64,000 nt of DNA. Origin: Petasospora fabianii (lineage: Eukaryota > Ascomycota > Saccharomycetes > Phaffomycetales > Wickerhamomycetaceae). The notes below the pieces were generated by a model that worked only from the letters and a program-made list of their open reading frames with translations, searched no databases and had not been told where the DNA came from. Location: assembly GCA_022641835.1 (NCBI GenBank), contig CP048717.1:310001-374000 (forward strand). The letters run 5' to 3'. Shown here piece by piece: positions 29,049 to 39,784 of the stretch; positions within the stretch are counted from its first letter, which is position 1, and every line of letters begins with the position of its first letter. The position numbers were made by a program, and so were the translations under genes.

Positions 29049-29906
29049 ATGTTCTCACTCACATCACTGACATCACGCGTGGTGTCGCCCCACCACACAG
29101 CGCTGCTTAACCAGACGCGTTCCCTCTCGCTCCTCTCCCGTCTTCACCCATCCCACAATTCCACTTTCACCATCAAGCGTGTCGGTCGTGGTCCATCTTC
29201 GGGTTACGGTAAGACCTCGAGTCGTGGTCAGAAAGGTCAAAAGGCCCGTGGTACTGTTAAGCCATGGTTTGAAGGTGGTCAGACACCCATCACCAAGCTC
29301 TTCCCAAAGATTGGTTTTAAGAGAGTCAATGCCCCAGAGCTCGACGTGCTCAATTTGAAGAGAATCATCGACTTTGTAAGAAGTGGTCGTTTGCAACTGG
29401 AAGATGGTGAAGTTCTCACCATGAGAAAGATGAAGCAAGTCGGTCTCGTCACAGGAACTATTAAGGACGGTGTAAAGATCTTGGCTGACGGTAAGGAGGA
29501 GTTGAATTTCCCACTGAAGGTTGAAGCATCGAGAGCTTCAACGGAGGCAATCAGGGCCATTGAGAAGGCAGGTGGTGAGTTCACAGCAAGATACTTTTCG
29601 AGACTCTCATTGTCTGCTCACTTGCATCCAGTGAAGTACTTCCTCCAGCGTGGCCATGTTCCACTCGAAGCTCGTCCAACCAGACGCAGAGATGTCCACT
29701 ACTACTCCAGAGTCGACAAGAGAGGTTACTTGATCAAGGAGCAGAATGTGTTCATGAAGGCTATTGAGAATGCACAGAAGGGTCAGCAAAAGACAAGACA
29801 TGTTAAGAGCTCTGGTGTTTCTTCTTTAGAGACAAAGACTACAAACGGTGCTGCTCAGGGTTACCAGTCCTCTGGTATCGTCAAGCTCGCTGACTTACAG
29901 CTTTAG
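29049..29906 (+). CDS. MRPL10: Mitochondrial large-subunit ribosomal protein uL15m
   Basis: 285 aa (S. cerevisiae 322). An N-terminal mitochondrial presequence of about 45 residues (Ser/Arg/Leu rich, no acids) is followed by [20 protein letters not shown] and [18 protein letters not shown], the L15 signature. A further [13 protein letters not shown]-type segment ([15 protein letters not shown]) follows. The C-terminal half with [18 protein letters not shown] is a fungal mitochondrial extension. It is a component of the 54S subunit. Confidence 0.94.
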   Translation: MFSLTSLTSRVVSPHHTALLNQTRSLSLLSRLHPSHNSTFTIKRVGRGPSSGYGKTSSRGQKGQKARGTVKPWFEGGQTPITKLFPKIGFKRVNAPELDVLNLKRIIDFVRSGRLQLEDGEVLTMRKMKQVGLVTGTIKDGVKILADGKEELNFPLKVEASRASTEAIRAIEKAGGEFTARYFSRLSLSAHLHPVKYFLQRGHVPLEARPTRRRDVHYYSRVDKRGYLIKEQNVFMKAIENAQKGQQKTRHVKSSGVSSLETKTTNGAAQGYQSSGIVKLADLQL

Positions 29907-29990
29907 AATTTTGATGATGAGCGACATATTTAATGACTAAACATGTACATATTTACGAAACAGAACAAGCGCATATAGTGTAGCATTCAG

Positions 29991-31238
29991 TCAGTAACCG
30001 AGCATCCGCAAATACTTCACAACCTCTGGCATGATATCACATCGGTCAGGAGTAAAGATAGCAGCATCATGGATCGCATGCGGGTCCGTGAATATGATAT
30101 CATCATCATCGAGACGGGCAAGCTTTGTCCACTCTGTAATAGAATCATACAACACTTCGTTCTGACCTCTAGAGACAAAGACACTCTTAGGCATAAAAGA
30201 GTCCCAGTCAATCTTGTCCTTGTACATGTTGTTGAAAGGAGCATTACGTAACCAACTCTCTGGAACGTTCACATCAGTTGCATGTCTCATTAGTGGAGCA
30301 GTGAGGACGTCCTTCCCAAGGTTCGTCACCATGGTTCCGTCATCATCATCTGGATAGACATTAACCCATGGTGAGAGATAAATGCCACCAGTAGATTGAA
30401 TTTTGCAGGCTGGGACAACACCCTTGAATGGCTTGTAGTTCTGATGCCTCAAGAATTGAAGCGCAAGGTGGGCGCCGGCAGAGTCACCCATCTGAATGAT
30501 ATTGTTCGAGGTTTTAGCCAACTCGTTGTACGTTTCAACGTATTCAATCAACTGTGTGGGATTTGGCGCGTCAAGTGTGAGAGTATAGTCAATCATCAAA
30601 ATGGAGAGTCTGTCGTTCCGGAGCCCCTTGTAGATGAAGTTCATCATGAGCACAAACGTCGGATAGAGACCAACGAGGTATCCACCGCCATGACTGTAGA
30701 ATATAACCGGATCCTCTGGCTGCCTCTCAACAGCCTCAGTAAACCATCTGGCACGACCATACTCCAAATTTGGAACATTGAACACCTTGTTGTAACCCGG
30801 GATGTTGACCCAATCCTTAACGAAGGCCTTGGAGATAACCATATTGGAATAGAGATCTAACTTTGGAAGAAGAGAAGCACCGAGTTTTACAGGAAGTTTT
30901 CTGGTGATTGGAGAAGTGATGAAAACAACAAGGGCCTCAGTGAACTTTATAACATCAAAGTCATCGTCCCTTAGCATGGCCGTGAGAGTAGTGGCTTTCC
31001 TTTCCAGCTTCTTCACATCGAGAACTTGCTCGGTGGTGAGCTCTGGATAGTCATTAATGTCATACCGGGTAGCCTCCAGAACTACACGGTGTTCAACTAG
31101 ATGATCAGCAGAGAGTTCCTCGCTACAGTTCATGGAAGTGTTGAATGTACCCAGGCATCCAGGCTCCACATGCTGGACCGGAGCACCCCAGACAGCAGCG
31201 GCCAATAAGAGAAGAAGTGAAAGTTTGTAGAGACGCAT
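29991..31238 (-). CDS. Secreted/ER alpha-beta hydrolase, SAY1-like esterase
   Basis: 415 aa. The N-terminus MRLYKLSLLLLLAAAVWGAP is a classic signal peptide with a probable cleavage after AVWG or nearby. HSL-type motifs follow: oxyanion HGGGYLVG at about residue 183, nucleophile GDSAGAHL at about residue 251, and a late acidic Asp-rich stretch (LDDDDIIFTD) with HAIHDAAIF supplying the catalytic His. The family includes S. cerevisiae Say1 (424 aa), an ER steryl-acetate deacetylase, and fungal lipases. Say1 has an N-terminal membrane anchor; here a cleavable signal looks more likely, so the enzyme may be extracellular or vacuolar. Substrate not known. Confidence 0.75.
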   Translation of the reverse strand: MRLYKLSLLLLLAAAVWGAPVQHVEPGCLGTFNTSMNCSEELSADHLVEHRVVLEATRYDINDYPELTTEQVLDVKKLERKATTLTAMLRDDDFDVIKFTEALVVFITSPITRKLPVKLGASLLPKLDLYSNMVISKAFVKDWVNIPGYNKVFNVPNLEYGRARWFTEAVERQPEDPVIFYSHGGGYLVGLYPTFVLMMNFIYKGLRNDRLSILMIDYTLTLDAPNPTQLIEYVETYNELAKTSNNIIQMGDSAGAHLALQFLRHQNYKPFKGVVPACKIQSTGGIYLSPWVNVYPDDDDGTMVTNLGKDVLTAPLMRHATDVNVPESWLRNAPFNNMYKDKIDWDSFMPKSVFVSRGQNEVLYDSITEWTKLARLDDDDIIFTDPHAIHDAAIFTPDRCDIMPEVVKYLRMLGY

Positions 31239-31675
31239 TCTTGTGGATTACTGGATTCAATGAGGAAGATATTACAAAGCCATGCCATAATCAAGGGGGC
31301 AGGCAAGGCTACTTGTACTTGTGTACCTGATAGAGCACAACGATCATCAAAGGGGGAGAGACCGTGACCTTATGGAACGCATTTTGACAATCGGTAACAA
31401 GAAGTAGCTTCTAGTAAGGCTAAGGGTACAGCATTCTGAAGATGATCATCGAATACAATACGAGTTGATCCTGATCGTCAGCCATTATCTCCGCGGAGCT
31501 CGATATCAAGAGAAGGTTGATCGATCGTCTGGTACAAATGCTCTCGCGAGCCCGTCTTCGCCGTCCAAGCATTCACTAAAAGGCACAAGTTGCGACATAG
31601 TGCTATGGATCAATGCATTATGCTTCCTATATACAGTTTGTTTCTATTTTCGTCACTTCTCATAAAAGGCTCGCC
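31239..31675. other. Intergenic region, esterase promoter / NAM2 3' flank
   Basis: 437 bp. Contains the promoter of the minus-strand esterase and the 3' end of NAM2. No recognisable site or RNA gene. Confidence 0.5.
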
Positions 31676-34375
31676 TTAAGCAACAACAAAACTGATGGCT
31701 TTTGGCTTGCAGATCACCTTCTTGATAGTCTTACCAGACAGATATGTTTCAGCATCTGGCGAAGCCAAGAGTGTTGCTTTGACAGATTCTTCATCCTCAT
31801 AGAAGTCCTTAGACGACTCGAACGTGAACCTCATCTTACCGTTGATGAAGATATTATAATTGGTCAAGTTGGACTGCATCACTGGCTGTGGTTCTGGCCA
31901 TAACTCGGCAAATACTGTGGTCCAAGGCTGATTGAGTTCCTTGAGCAAGATTTCCCATCCTTCTTCAGCAGAGGCCGGTGTCACCGGTGAGACAGCAATG
32001 AGAAGTTTCTTATAAGCGTTCAAGACCATCCCGACACTGATACTATCAGTTTCCAATGCTGTGGCAACAGCTCTTGTGAGCTTCATATAGTCTGAAATCA
32101 CAGTGTTCATCGACAGTGTCACGTCAAACGACTCTGTTATGGAGCTCATCAACGTTTCAACTTGGTTATGGAACTTGATCTCCTCCTCATTCAGCGTCTC
32201 TGGTACCTGGATTGACTCAGAACTCTTGACCCTGTCCGAAATTGGTTTTGCCAAATCAATCATACGGCGTAACCATCTTTCGATACCCACAATCTTCGAC
32301 TCATCCCAATCCAAAATGTCAGCGATAGGCGCCTGGAATAAGATGTGAGCTCTTGTAGCATCGGCACCGTGCTTCTCAATACACTCACCTGGATCAGCAC
32401 CGTTGTACTTCGACTTCGACATCTTCTCAGAAGCAATTCTTGGTGTGATACCGGTTTCGATTATCTTTGGATTCTGTGGATCAGACGTGTCAACCTCCTC
32501 TGGTTTCAAAAATCTTCCATTCTGTGGATTGATGAACGTCTTACCGTGAACCATACCTTGCGTCACAAGCTTCTTGAAAGGTTCACCCTTAGATTGTGAG
32601 CCGTCCCACAATCCCTTCTTGGAGAGGAACTTCGCAATGAACCTTGAATAGAGCAAGTGCAGGATGGCATGTTCAACACCACCAATATAGATATCCACGG
32701 GCAATCCATTCGTAGCTTTATCAAAGGCAAATGGCCTCTCCAAATTCTTAGGATCAGTATAACGGAAAAAGTACCATGAACTGTCCATGAATGTATCCAT
32801 CGTATCAGTTTCACGTTTGGCGTCACCACCACAGTTTGGACATGTCGTATTAACAAAGGACTCGAGGTTCTCTAATGGATTTCCCTTACCAACAATCTTA
32901 GCATCGTCTGGCAGCATAACTGGAAGGTCTTTATCTGGAACCGCCACATCACCGCACGCATCGCAGTGGATTATTGGGATTGGAGCGCCCCAGTATCTCT
33001 GTCTGCTGATCAGCCAGTCTCTGATACGATACTGCACTTTAGATTCGCCAAGACCAACGACTCTCAGTGCATCAACTATGGCCTTTTTAGCCTTCTTCGA
33101 AGTAAGTCCTTCGAATGGACCGGCATTTGAGTTGAGAACACCTTCTGGTGTAAATGGTGCACCATCAGTGTCCTTCTGCTTTGGAGATGATGGAGACACT
33201 GTTTTAATCACTTCAATTCCTGGTTTGTTCTGAGACCAAAATTCGAAGTCTCTCTCGTCATGACCTGGACAGCCCATCACAGCACCGGATCCATATGATC
33301 CAAGAACGTATGGTGCGACGAAAACTGGGATATCGTACTCTTGAAGCAATGGGTTGCGGAGCTTAACCGATGTGAGTTCGTAACCGGCTTTAGAGTCCTC
33401 TGGAAGATCTTTTGCTTGTTCGATGAATGCTTGAAGAGATGGATCCGACTGTGCAGCCTCTTTGACTATGGCGTTGTCAACGGCAAGTGCCACGTATTGG
33501 ACGCTGAGGAGGGTATCGGGCCTTGTAGTGAACACAGTGATAGATGTGCCTGGCTTATTAGATGGGAATGTGACATCGGCACCATGGGATTCGCCAATCC
33601 AGTGCTTCTGCATCAATTTCACATGACTTGGCCATTCTGTTAAAGAGTTGAGATCCTTGTTGAGGTCATGTGCAAACCCAGTGATACCCAAGAACCATTG
33701 GTTTAATAGTCTCTTTTCAACAATGGCGCCCGATCTCCATGAGCGACCTTCACTATCAACCTGCTCATTGGCTAGCACCGTCTGATCCACTGGATCCCAA
33801 TTGATCTCTGCTTCTTTGCGGTAGGCTAGGCCTTCTTCATGCAAAAGAAGGAAGATCTTCTGCGTCCATTTGTAGTAGTCCGGATTGCACGTTGTGACTT
33901 CTCTCTCCCAGTCAAAGTCCGCCAGCATCATATGCATTTGATCCTTCATCTTGGCAATATTTTGCTTGGTCCAGACTCCTGGGTTTACATTACGTTCAAC
34001 TGCGGCATTTTCAGCTGGAAGGCCGAAGGCATCCCAGCCCATTGGGTGGATCACGGTAGTTCCTCTTGCACGGTGGAATCTCGAGATGGCATCACTGATT
34101 GTGTACACTCGGAGGTGCCCCATATGAAGGATACCGGATGGATAAGGGAACATCGACAGGATGTACTTTTTCTCCTTGGAGGTCACATCGTCCTTGGGAA
34201 GCGGGTAGAGACTGCCTGTAGGTGACATAGACTTCCATTTGGTGGCCCATTTGGTGTCAAGGTCCGTAAGCTCGGCACGAAGAGCTGTTGTGGTCGACAA
34301 GTGCCGCGTGAATTGCGGCGAAAGCCTTACAAGGGACTTGAGTCCCCTGCTAGACGGACGGATACAGCGAAGCAT
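31676..34375 (-). CDS. NAM2: Mitochondrial leucyl-tRNA synthetase
   Basis: 899 aa from ATG 34375 (S. cerevisiae Nam2 894); an extension to 34444 uses TTG and is rejected. A basic, Ser/Arg-rich presequence ([18 protein letters not shown]) is followed by the class I HIGH-type motif in [12 protein letters not shown] and the Leu-specific [16 protein letters not shown]. The CP1 editing region includes [15 protein letters not shown] and [13 protein letters not shown], and the KMSKS loop is [10 protein letters not shown] near residue 650. It charges mitochondrial tRNA(Leu); in S. cerevisiae it also helps splice group I introns. It diverges from SKI8 over 200 bp. In S. cerevisiae NAM2 neighbours CTF3 and CSR1, both present 6-10 kb away here. 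Confidence 0.97.
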   Translation of the reverse strand: MLRCIRPSSRGLKSLVRLSPQFTRHLSTTTALRAELTDLDTKWATKWKSMSPTGSLYPLPKDDVTSKEKKYILSMFPYPSGILHMGHLRVYTISDAISRFHRARGTTVIHPMGWDAFGLPAENAAVERNVNPGVWTKQNIAKMKDQMHMMLADFDWEREVTTCNPDYYKWTQKIFLLLHEEGLAYRKEAEINWDPVDQTVLANEQVDSEGRSWRSGAIVEKRLLNQWFLGITGFAHDLNKDLNSLTEWPSHVKLMQKHWIGESHGADVTFPSNKPGTSITVFTTRPDTLLSVQYVALAVDNAIVKEAAQSDPSLQAFIEQAKDLPEDSKAGYELTSVKLRNPLLQEYDIPVFVAPYVLGSYGSGAVMGCPGHDERDFEFWSQNKPGIEVIKTVSPSSPKQKDTDGAPFTPEGVLNSNAGPFEGLTSKKAKKAIVDALRVVGLGESKVQYRIRDWLISRQRYWGAPIPIIHCDACGDVAVPDKDLPVMLPDDAKIVGKGNPLENLESFVNTTCPNCGGDAKRETDTMDTFMDSSWYFFRYTDPKNLERPFAFDKATNGLPVDIYIGGVEHAILHLLYSRFIAKFLSKKGLWDGSQSKGEPFKKLVTQGMVHGKTFINPQNGRFLKPEEVDTSDPQNPKIIETGITPRIASEKMSKSKYNGADPGECIEKHGADATRAHILFQAPIADILDWDESKIVGIERWLRRMIDLAKPISDRVKSSESIQVPETLNEEEIKFHNQVETLMSSITESFDVTLSMNTVISDYMKLTRAVATALETDSISVGMVLNAYKKLLIAVSPVTPASAEEGWEILLKELNQPWTTVFAELWPEPQPVMQSNLTNYNIFINGKMRFTFESSKDFYEDEESVKATLLASPDAETYLSGKTIKKVICKPKAISFVVA

Positions 34376-34575
34376 AGTCTCTCTGTGGTTTAAGACGGCT
34401 TTCTGAACTGTGGAAAGAAAGTTTCCCCAGTACCAGAGTCCCAAAGATCACCTCGAAAAATGACATGTGGCCCTTACCGACTTTTGCTAGCTTTTCGAGA
34501 TCTGGTGGAGATGATGTTGAGCCTGGTCTCAACTACTCTCAGAGGCTCAGTTATTCATCAATTGCCTCTTAAGAA

Positions 34576-35764
34576 ATGGTTAGTTACTATTAACGGTACT
34601 CCGACACTGTACATAACTAACATATGCCCATAGAGCAAACAGTTTATCCCTGTTGTCAGCGCAGGCCGCGCTCATGATGCCGACATCTACTCCGTCGTGG
34701 TGTCAAAGCCATACACCATCACTGCTTCGGGAGATGGGCACCTAAAGTTCTGGGCTAACAACGTTACAGAGAATGACAACGTCAAGGATGATTGTCAGTC
34801 TGTGTTTGTGCATAAGACTGGGCTACACCACGTTGATGTGTTTGAGGACGTGATCGATGCAACAAGAATCATCTTGGTCGCCACTGTCTCCTTCAGTGGT
34901 GAGGTCTTCTTCCTCTCTGTCGATCCAAGCGGTGCCGTCACCAAGCTAGACAATGTGAAACTTGATGGTGGCAAGAATGATACGTATTGGGCCATTAAGT
35001 GGCTGAAGGACCTTGATGGCCAGAAAAACAGCTTCACCGCTACACAAACATCTGGCGACACCAAGATTTGGAACTTTACTGTTGTTGATGGCGTACCAAA
35101 GTTCGAGAAACACGGTGACGTTAAATCACAATCTGGATCATTTGCGACTTGTCTTGACGTCTCATCCTCACAGGATCTTCTTGCTACTGGATATCAGAAT
35201 GGTGATGTTGTGTTAGCACACGTTGAATCGTCCAAGCCGGTGTTCACATTCCACAATTTTGGTCTCAAGGGATCCACGCAATCATCTTCAGCAATCCGTT
35301 CAGTCAAATTCTCTCCCCTGGGTAAGCTTCTTGCAGTGGCCTCTGACTCTGGATCATACGGAGTAGTGACCATTTACGACACAGTATATGGAGAAAACAT
35401 TGGATCCTTTACCATCCCAACACATAGCACACACGTCTCTGTTGGTGCTTATGCTCATGATGGATGGGTATTTGAGGTTGATTTCAATGAGAGTGGTGAG
35501 AGCTTAGTGTCAGCTGGCTATGATGGAAAGGTTCGGGTATGGAACATCAAGACTAGAGAAAGAGAGGCTACAATCAGCTTGTCGCCTACTGATGTCAATG
35601 ACGAAGATATTGTCAATGAGGAAGATGGTATCTGTGCTGCTGTTGGTGTGAAATTTATTAATAAGGGTATCAGAGGTGGTGCTGGCTCTGATAGGAACGA
35701 TGGATTGGTGGTGATTTCATTAGATAGAGGTATTCGTTGGTATCGAGAGGCTGGTGGTATCTGA
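34576..35764 (+). CDS. SKI8: WD40 protein Ski8 of the Ski complex, spliced
   Basis: Exon 1 is only the ATG (34576-34578); exon 2 is 34634-35764, giving 377 aa (S. cerevisiae Ski8 397). The spliced N-terminus MSKQFIPVVSAGRAHDADIY matches Ski8 (MSKVFIATANAGKAHDADIF). WD blades are visible as ASGDGHLKFW, TSGDTKIWNF, IRSVKFSPLGKLLAVASD and SAGYDGKVRVWNIK. The ending DRGIRWYREAGGI equals the conserved DRSIRWFREAGGK terminus. Ski2-Ski3-Ski8 feeds mRNA to the cytoplasmic exosome; Ski8 also acts with Spo11 in meiosis. Without splicing the message reads five codons then stops. In S. cerevisiae SKI8 lies between VAM7 and CLG1. Confidence 0.96.
34579..34633 (+). other. SKI8: Spliceosomal intron of SKI8, directly after the start codon
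   Basis: 55 nt; 5' site GTTAGT, branch TAACTAAC at 34614-34621, acceptor CATAG ending 34633 (12 nt after the branch site). The upstream exon contributes only ATG to the coding sequence. Confidence 0.88.
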
Positions 35765-35833
35765 TCAACTCTTTTGTTACGGCTTAATGAACATGATCCG
35801 TCAAATTATCTATGCAGAAATAAATAAGCTATA

Positions 35834-37862
35834 TTATAAGTCTTCATCTTCCAAATCCTCCTCGTCAGGATCGTTCCTCTCGCCAAGACTATTCATGCCA
35901 ATCTGAGGATTGCCCAAGTACACCGATGCCTGAGGTGTGGCAAATCTCGACGACCTGTGTGTGTGATCACTTTCATCAGAGCTTTCCTCGTCACCCAAAT
36001 CTTCGTTCCCGGTCTTTGGAGAGTATCCAAGGCCAACTCCTGATGATCCGAACCCATACTGATTCCCTGAAGGACCATATGCAGCCTGCTGTCTCTGCAA
36101 AGTATCATGGATACTCATAAACTGACCCGCATTCAAATTCTTGTTGTTCACTATGACACTATCATGTTCCACCTCCTGACATAGCATCACTAGCTCATCC
36201 TTGGGTAAATCTCTAAACTGTTTAGTCTTGACAACTTTACCCCAGTTGTAAAAGCAGAAAGTGGAGGCGTTGTGAGCCAGCACATCTTCACCAACAAGCT
36301 TGGCCCTACTCCAAATCTTTAGCACGTTTTTGATCTTGAATCCCTGTGAGTAGATACATTGGATGCATAATGACCTCAGTCCTGGCAAGTCATAGACATT
36401 TGAGAGAATGAGGAGACCAGTGACCTGATTAATGTCCTTTGTGGATACGTTGTCAGTGTAGAGATACTCGAGTAATCCACAAATCCAATCAATAGGTTCC
36501 GGAATAAATAGTGTTCGTGTCTGAGTCTCTGACATTCCACTAGATGCCATGCGCCGGAAGTGTGGCCATCTTGCTAAAAGGATGATTGAGTGCGCTGGTA
36601 TGGGTTTCGACTTGATAAATGTGTCCTCACCAAGGAACGGTGCGTCCAATGGTGTGCTATCAAGGAACCGAGCATGAGGAGATGGTCGTTGGTCACTTTG
36701 AACACCGATGATGTGGAAGTCACTAAATTCTTCCTGTAGAAGAAGTTTAGAGAGGTCAGAGATAATCGTTCCTTCGTTGGAGGTGTTTGTTGTGCTGGCG
36801 GTGTGGTTGATCCCAAGATCTTCGAGATCCAACTGGACAACATCAGATAGCTTGTAATCAAAAGTGTCATCAATGGTCTCATCTGTCAAGGGATATCCAA
36901 TGAGATATAAGTTATTCTCATGGACGAATGTATGCCTCCAGCGATACTGCAAGAGTGGTTTGTACGATCCCGTCAAGACGGCCTGCCATCTCAGATTCTT
37001 TAGATCATATAAGCCAATGCATGGGTCCACCTTCTCAAAAGTCCATAACGGAACTACAACATCCAGCAAAAGCGAATGGTTCTTTGTGGGCATGTAGATA
37101 TGATCACCTTCGAACTTTGGTAAATCATGCATCACGATGGATCCGGTAGTGTTAGTGACGAGATCGAAGTAGGAGATTTCAGTGGCATGCGCCATCTCCT
37201 TAGTGAGGCCACCAAATGCCCAGATCTTGTCATCGTGGAATGTTATCGCATGATCAAAGCGACACAAGAACTTTCTCGGGCCGTCCCATGTTCCTGAAGG
37301 TATATCGTAGCAGTACAGGTCATCGAGTGGGTTTTCTTCCTCCCTGACTTGTCCTCCAGAGATGAACATCTTCTTTCCATCTGCTGATAAGCATGCGGCA
37401 TGCCTCGAGCGTTGTGGCGGGATCGGGCCCAATGACTGGGCCGGTCGCCACTGATTAGTCTTAACATTGTACACGATGAGATCTTCGTCGACGAATGATG
37501 CGTTTGGTGCCTCGGATATTCCACCGTAGACCAAGATATCGTCCCCACCGATGCCTAATGCGGAGTGGCCCTCGCGATAGATGTGATGCCTGTGCGTCTC
37601 CCAGGTGAGAGTCGGGATGTCCAGGATGTAAACATCCCCATCGACTAGGCATATATGGTTAGTATCTGCGATGTAAATGAATCTATGGGTTCAACTTACG
37701 CTTATCTTCCTCATCGAAACCTCCAAAGAGGAATAACTTGCCAGATTCCGTCACTGTGGAGGAAGACTTGACCCGTGAGTACGGCTGCGTTCCCTTCGTC
37801 GCAGTGATGGGTGATCCGTTCAGTTGCTGCATTCTCCGTGATGGAGACATTAGAGCAGACAT
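35834..37862 (-). CDS. Kelch and BTB domain protein, Ral2-like, spliced
   Basis: Exon 1 is 37700-37862 and exon 2 is 35834-37644, giving 657 aa. Exon 1 encodes the first kelch blade (SGKLFLFGGFDEED) and splicing continues into GDVYILDIPTLTWE, then LVYGG, MFISGGQ and IWAFGGL blades to about residue 300. A BTB/POZ-type segment follows (EFSDFHIIGV then IPAHSIILLARWPHFRRM, LEYLYTDNV), with a BACK-like helical region. The C-terminus is acidic and Ser-rich. Kelch-BTB order resembles S. pombe Ral2, an activator of Ras1, but I cannot prove orthology; S. cerevisiae has no direct counterpart that I recall (MDS3/PMD1 are much longer). It may be a Ras or morphology regulator or a cullin-3-like adaptor. 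It sits between SKI8 and CLG1, which are close neighbours in S. cerevisiae. Confidence 0.85.
37645..37699 (-). other. Spliceosomal intron of the kelch/BTB gene
   Basis: 55 nt on the minus strand; GTAAGT, branch ATACTAAC (plus-strand GTTAGTA at 37658-37664), acceptor CCTAG, 13 nt after the branch site. It joins DK to LDGDVYILD between two strands of one kelch blade. Retention gives a stop within four codons. Confidence 0.9.
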
Positions 37863-37992
37863 CTTCACTGCTTGATTATAAAAAGCTCTCTTGAAAGAGC
37901 TGGTTGAGTAAGGATGTGTCAGATGAAGAAGGGAAGGTCGCGGGCTCCTGTTTCAAATGTGGTAGGTGCCACACCCTGACAAGTCTAGATAG

Positions 37993-38022
37993 TCACGTGA
38001 AGACATCAGCATTTTCACGTGA
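37993..38022. promoter_or_regulatory. Two TCACGTGA E-boxes 22 bp apart
   Basis: Identical 8-bp palindromes at 37993-38000 and 38015-38022, spaced by about two helical turns. TCACGTGA is the preferred Cbf1 form of the E-box; Pho4 also binds CACGTG. They lie 131 bp from the kelch/BTB start and 650 bp from CLG1. Confidence 0.65.
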
Positions 38023-38061
38023 CTAGCTGTTTACCGTTTCCGGACATGTGTTGCTTTTTTT

Positions 38062-38073
38062 GTTTCGCGAAAC
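38062..38073. promoter_or_regulatory. GTTTCGCGAAAC palindrome (SCB/E2F-like)
   Basis: Perfect 12-bp palindrome containing CGCGAAA on both strands, matching the SBF cell-cycle box (CRCGAAA) and the E2F-type TTTCGCGAAA. Found upstream of a cyclin gene, where G1/S control would make sense. Confidence 0.55.
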
Positions 38074-38671
38074 AGTAGGCGCAACAAAGCAGAGTTTTTT
38101 TTTGCCTCGACAACCAAAAAAAAAGGATACGAGGCGGTGACTTATCCCTTCTCAACTCCATCAAATCACCCATCCACAACCCCAACCCGCATTTAAAACT
38201 CCCGTTTCCTTGCTGAAAGGTCAAATATTACTCACACGTGTATTTGCCTGAGGAAACCCGATTTTAAACTGCTCCCCAACCCCCACTTCTTTCTCCCACT
38301 CTTTCAAGCCAGCTTGTCACCGGAGTCGCTCCCGACAGCCACTGACAACGCCCGCTACAACAGCTAAAGAGCAAAGAATCGTGTCTGACTGTCCTTCGTA
38401 CGACACGCCAACACATCACCCTACACATAGAGTCTGCCGACCGGAACGAGCTTTTGAGTAAGTTATCGTCCGCCCCCCGCATTCTTGCCCCCAGCCACAC
38501 GCGAACCCCCGTTCCTGCCAGAGCGACTGCACCGCTTGCCACCGAGCAGCTCCTGCCGTCGACACCTCTTACAGAGACCAACCGTTTGCCGTTGTTGGCT
38601 ACACTACAAAAACACATATAAAAACGGCTTTAAAGCCAACCCCATTTTCCCCAACGGATTCACGTTCAATC

Positions 38672-39784
38672 ATGACTTCTGTTTACGGGTACCACAACTA
38701 CATGGTTGACAACGTTAATCGTCACCATCACTCTGCCAGCTACTATGCTCCAGGTCAGATGCCACAGGCTCCTTACGACATGTACGGCATGCCAGGTCAG
38801 CACCAGATGCCATACCAGCCAGGCTACCGGGTGCCACCACCACAGGGTTACTACGCTGCCCCACTCCCACAGATGGCTCCACCAGCTGTCCAAGAGGAGT
38901 CACAGCCTGTTACCGGTGGTGTCACCTCCGTGTTGGACTACGACCTGAGCATCATGTCGAAGTTCATCGGTTATTTGGCCTTCAGACTGTTTGCCAGAGG
39001 TGATACCGACAACTCCAAGTTCAGCTCCACTTTGAAGTCTGTTCTTAGTGCTGTCAGATTGCCGCTCTCTTCCCTTATCTTGTCCAGCTACTACATGCTT
39101 CAGAAGTACGAGAAGGAGCCAATCACTTTCAACAATAACAGTGACGATTACATCTTCCAGACTGTTGTGCTTTCTCTTGTTCTTGCCAACAAGGCTAACG
39201 ATGACAACACATTCACCAACAAATCTTGGTCAGATGCCACGGGCCTTAAGGTTCGTGACATCAACTTGATGGAGGCCAACTGGCTCGCCATGCTCTCATG
39301 GAGACTTCACGATGTTGACATGCAGCGTTACAACGAACTGAACACTCAGTTCACCAGATACGCTCAGAGTATTGAGGAGCACCAGCAGAAGCTTCAGCAA
39401 CAGCAGCAACAACAACAGCAACAGCAGCAACAGCAATACCAGCATGAGCAGCAACAGCAGTTGTTGTCTTCTCCAGTTGCTTCTTCTCAGTACTCCAGAG
39501 AACCAATCTCTCCAGTCATGTCTGAGACATCTGAGTCAACCACCCCAACATACCAGCAGCGTATGGATTACTTCCAGCAACCATACTGGAACTATGAGTA
39601 CCAGTCTGCCGGATTTGACCAACATCCTCATACGAGATATGGTCACAACAAGAGCTACTCTTTGCACTTGGAGCCAGATTACTGTGCCAGAACTGGTTCA
39701 TACCAGAGAAACATGTACTGCTCTTGCAGATTCTGCTCCAGTCCAGCAAGAGTTGACTGGTCCTACACTGCTGCCGTCTGCTAA
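38672..39784 (+). CDS. CLG1: Pho85-type cyclin Clg1-like
   Basis: 370 aa (S. cerevisiae Clg1 452). A Tyr/Pro/Gln-rich N-terminus is followed by a cyclin box at about residues 85-215 (MSKFIGYLAFRLFARG, SVLSAVRLPLSSLILSSYYM, FQTVVLSLVLANKANDDNTF, LKVRDINLMEANWLAMLSW) in the Pcl1/2-type arrangement. A Gln run of 14 residues encoded by mixed CAG/CAA (39395-39436) and a Cys-rich C-terminus (MYCSCRFCSSPARVDWSY) follow. In S. cerevisiae Clg1 binds Pho85. PHO85 itself is at 20163-21210. The neighbouring SKI8 and VAM7 match the S. cerevisiae YGL212W-YGL215W group. Confidence 0.87.
   Translation: MTSVYGYHNYMVDNVNRHHHSASYYAPGQMPQAPYDMYGMPGQHQMPYQPGYRVPPPQGYYAAPLPQMAPPAVQEESQPVTGGVTSVLDYDLSIMSKFIGYLAFRLFARGDTDNSKFSSTLKSVLSAVRLPLSSLILSSYYMLQKYEKEPITFNNNSDDYIFQTVVLSLVLANKANDDNTFTNKSWSDATGLKVRDINLMEANWLAMLSWRLHDVDMQRYNELNTQFTRYAQSIEEHQQKLQQQQQQQQQQQQQQYQHEQQQQLLSSPVASSQYSREPISPVMSETSESTTPTYQQRMDYFQQPYWNYEYQSAGFDQHPHTRYGHNKSYSLHLEPDYCARTGSYQRNMYCSCRFCSSPARVDWSYTAAVC
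39395..39436 (+). repeat. CLG1: CAG/CAA repeat (poly-Gln) in CLG1
   Basis: Fourteen Gln codons of mixed CAG and CAA after the cyclin box; interruptions make it less slippage-prone than a pure CAG tract. Confidence 0.85.

Larger units (their letters stand above)
37863..38671. promoter_or_regulatory. Divergent promoter, kelch/BTB gene and CLG1
   Basis: 809 bp, with two TCACGTGA boxes, a GTTTCGCGAAAC palindrome and several A/T tracts. The 350 bp before CLG1 is very C-rich on the plus strand, typical of a long CT-rich leader. Minus-strand frames here (for example 38264-38617) look like composition artefacts. Confidence 0.6.

Noticed and set aside
38264-38617. Minus-strand 117-codon frame in the CLG1 promoter
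   Set aside because: Composition artefact of the C-rich leader; low-complexity Gly/Val/Arg product.
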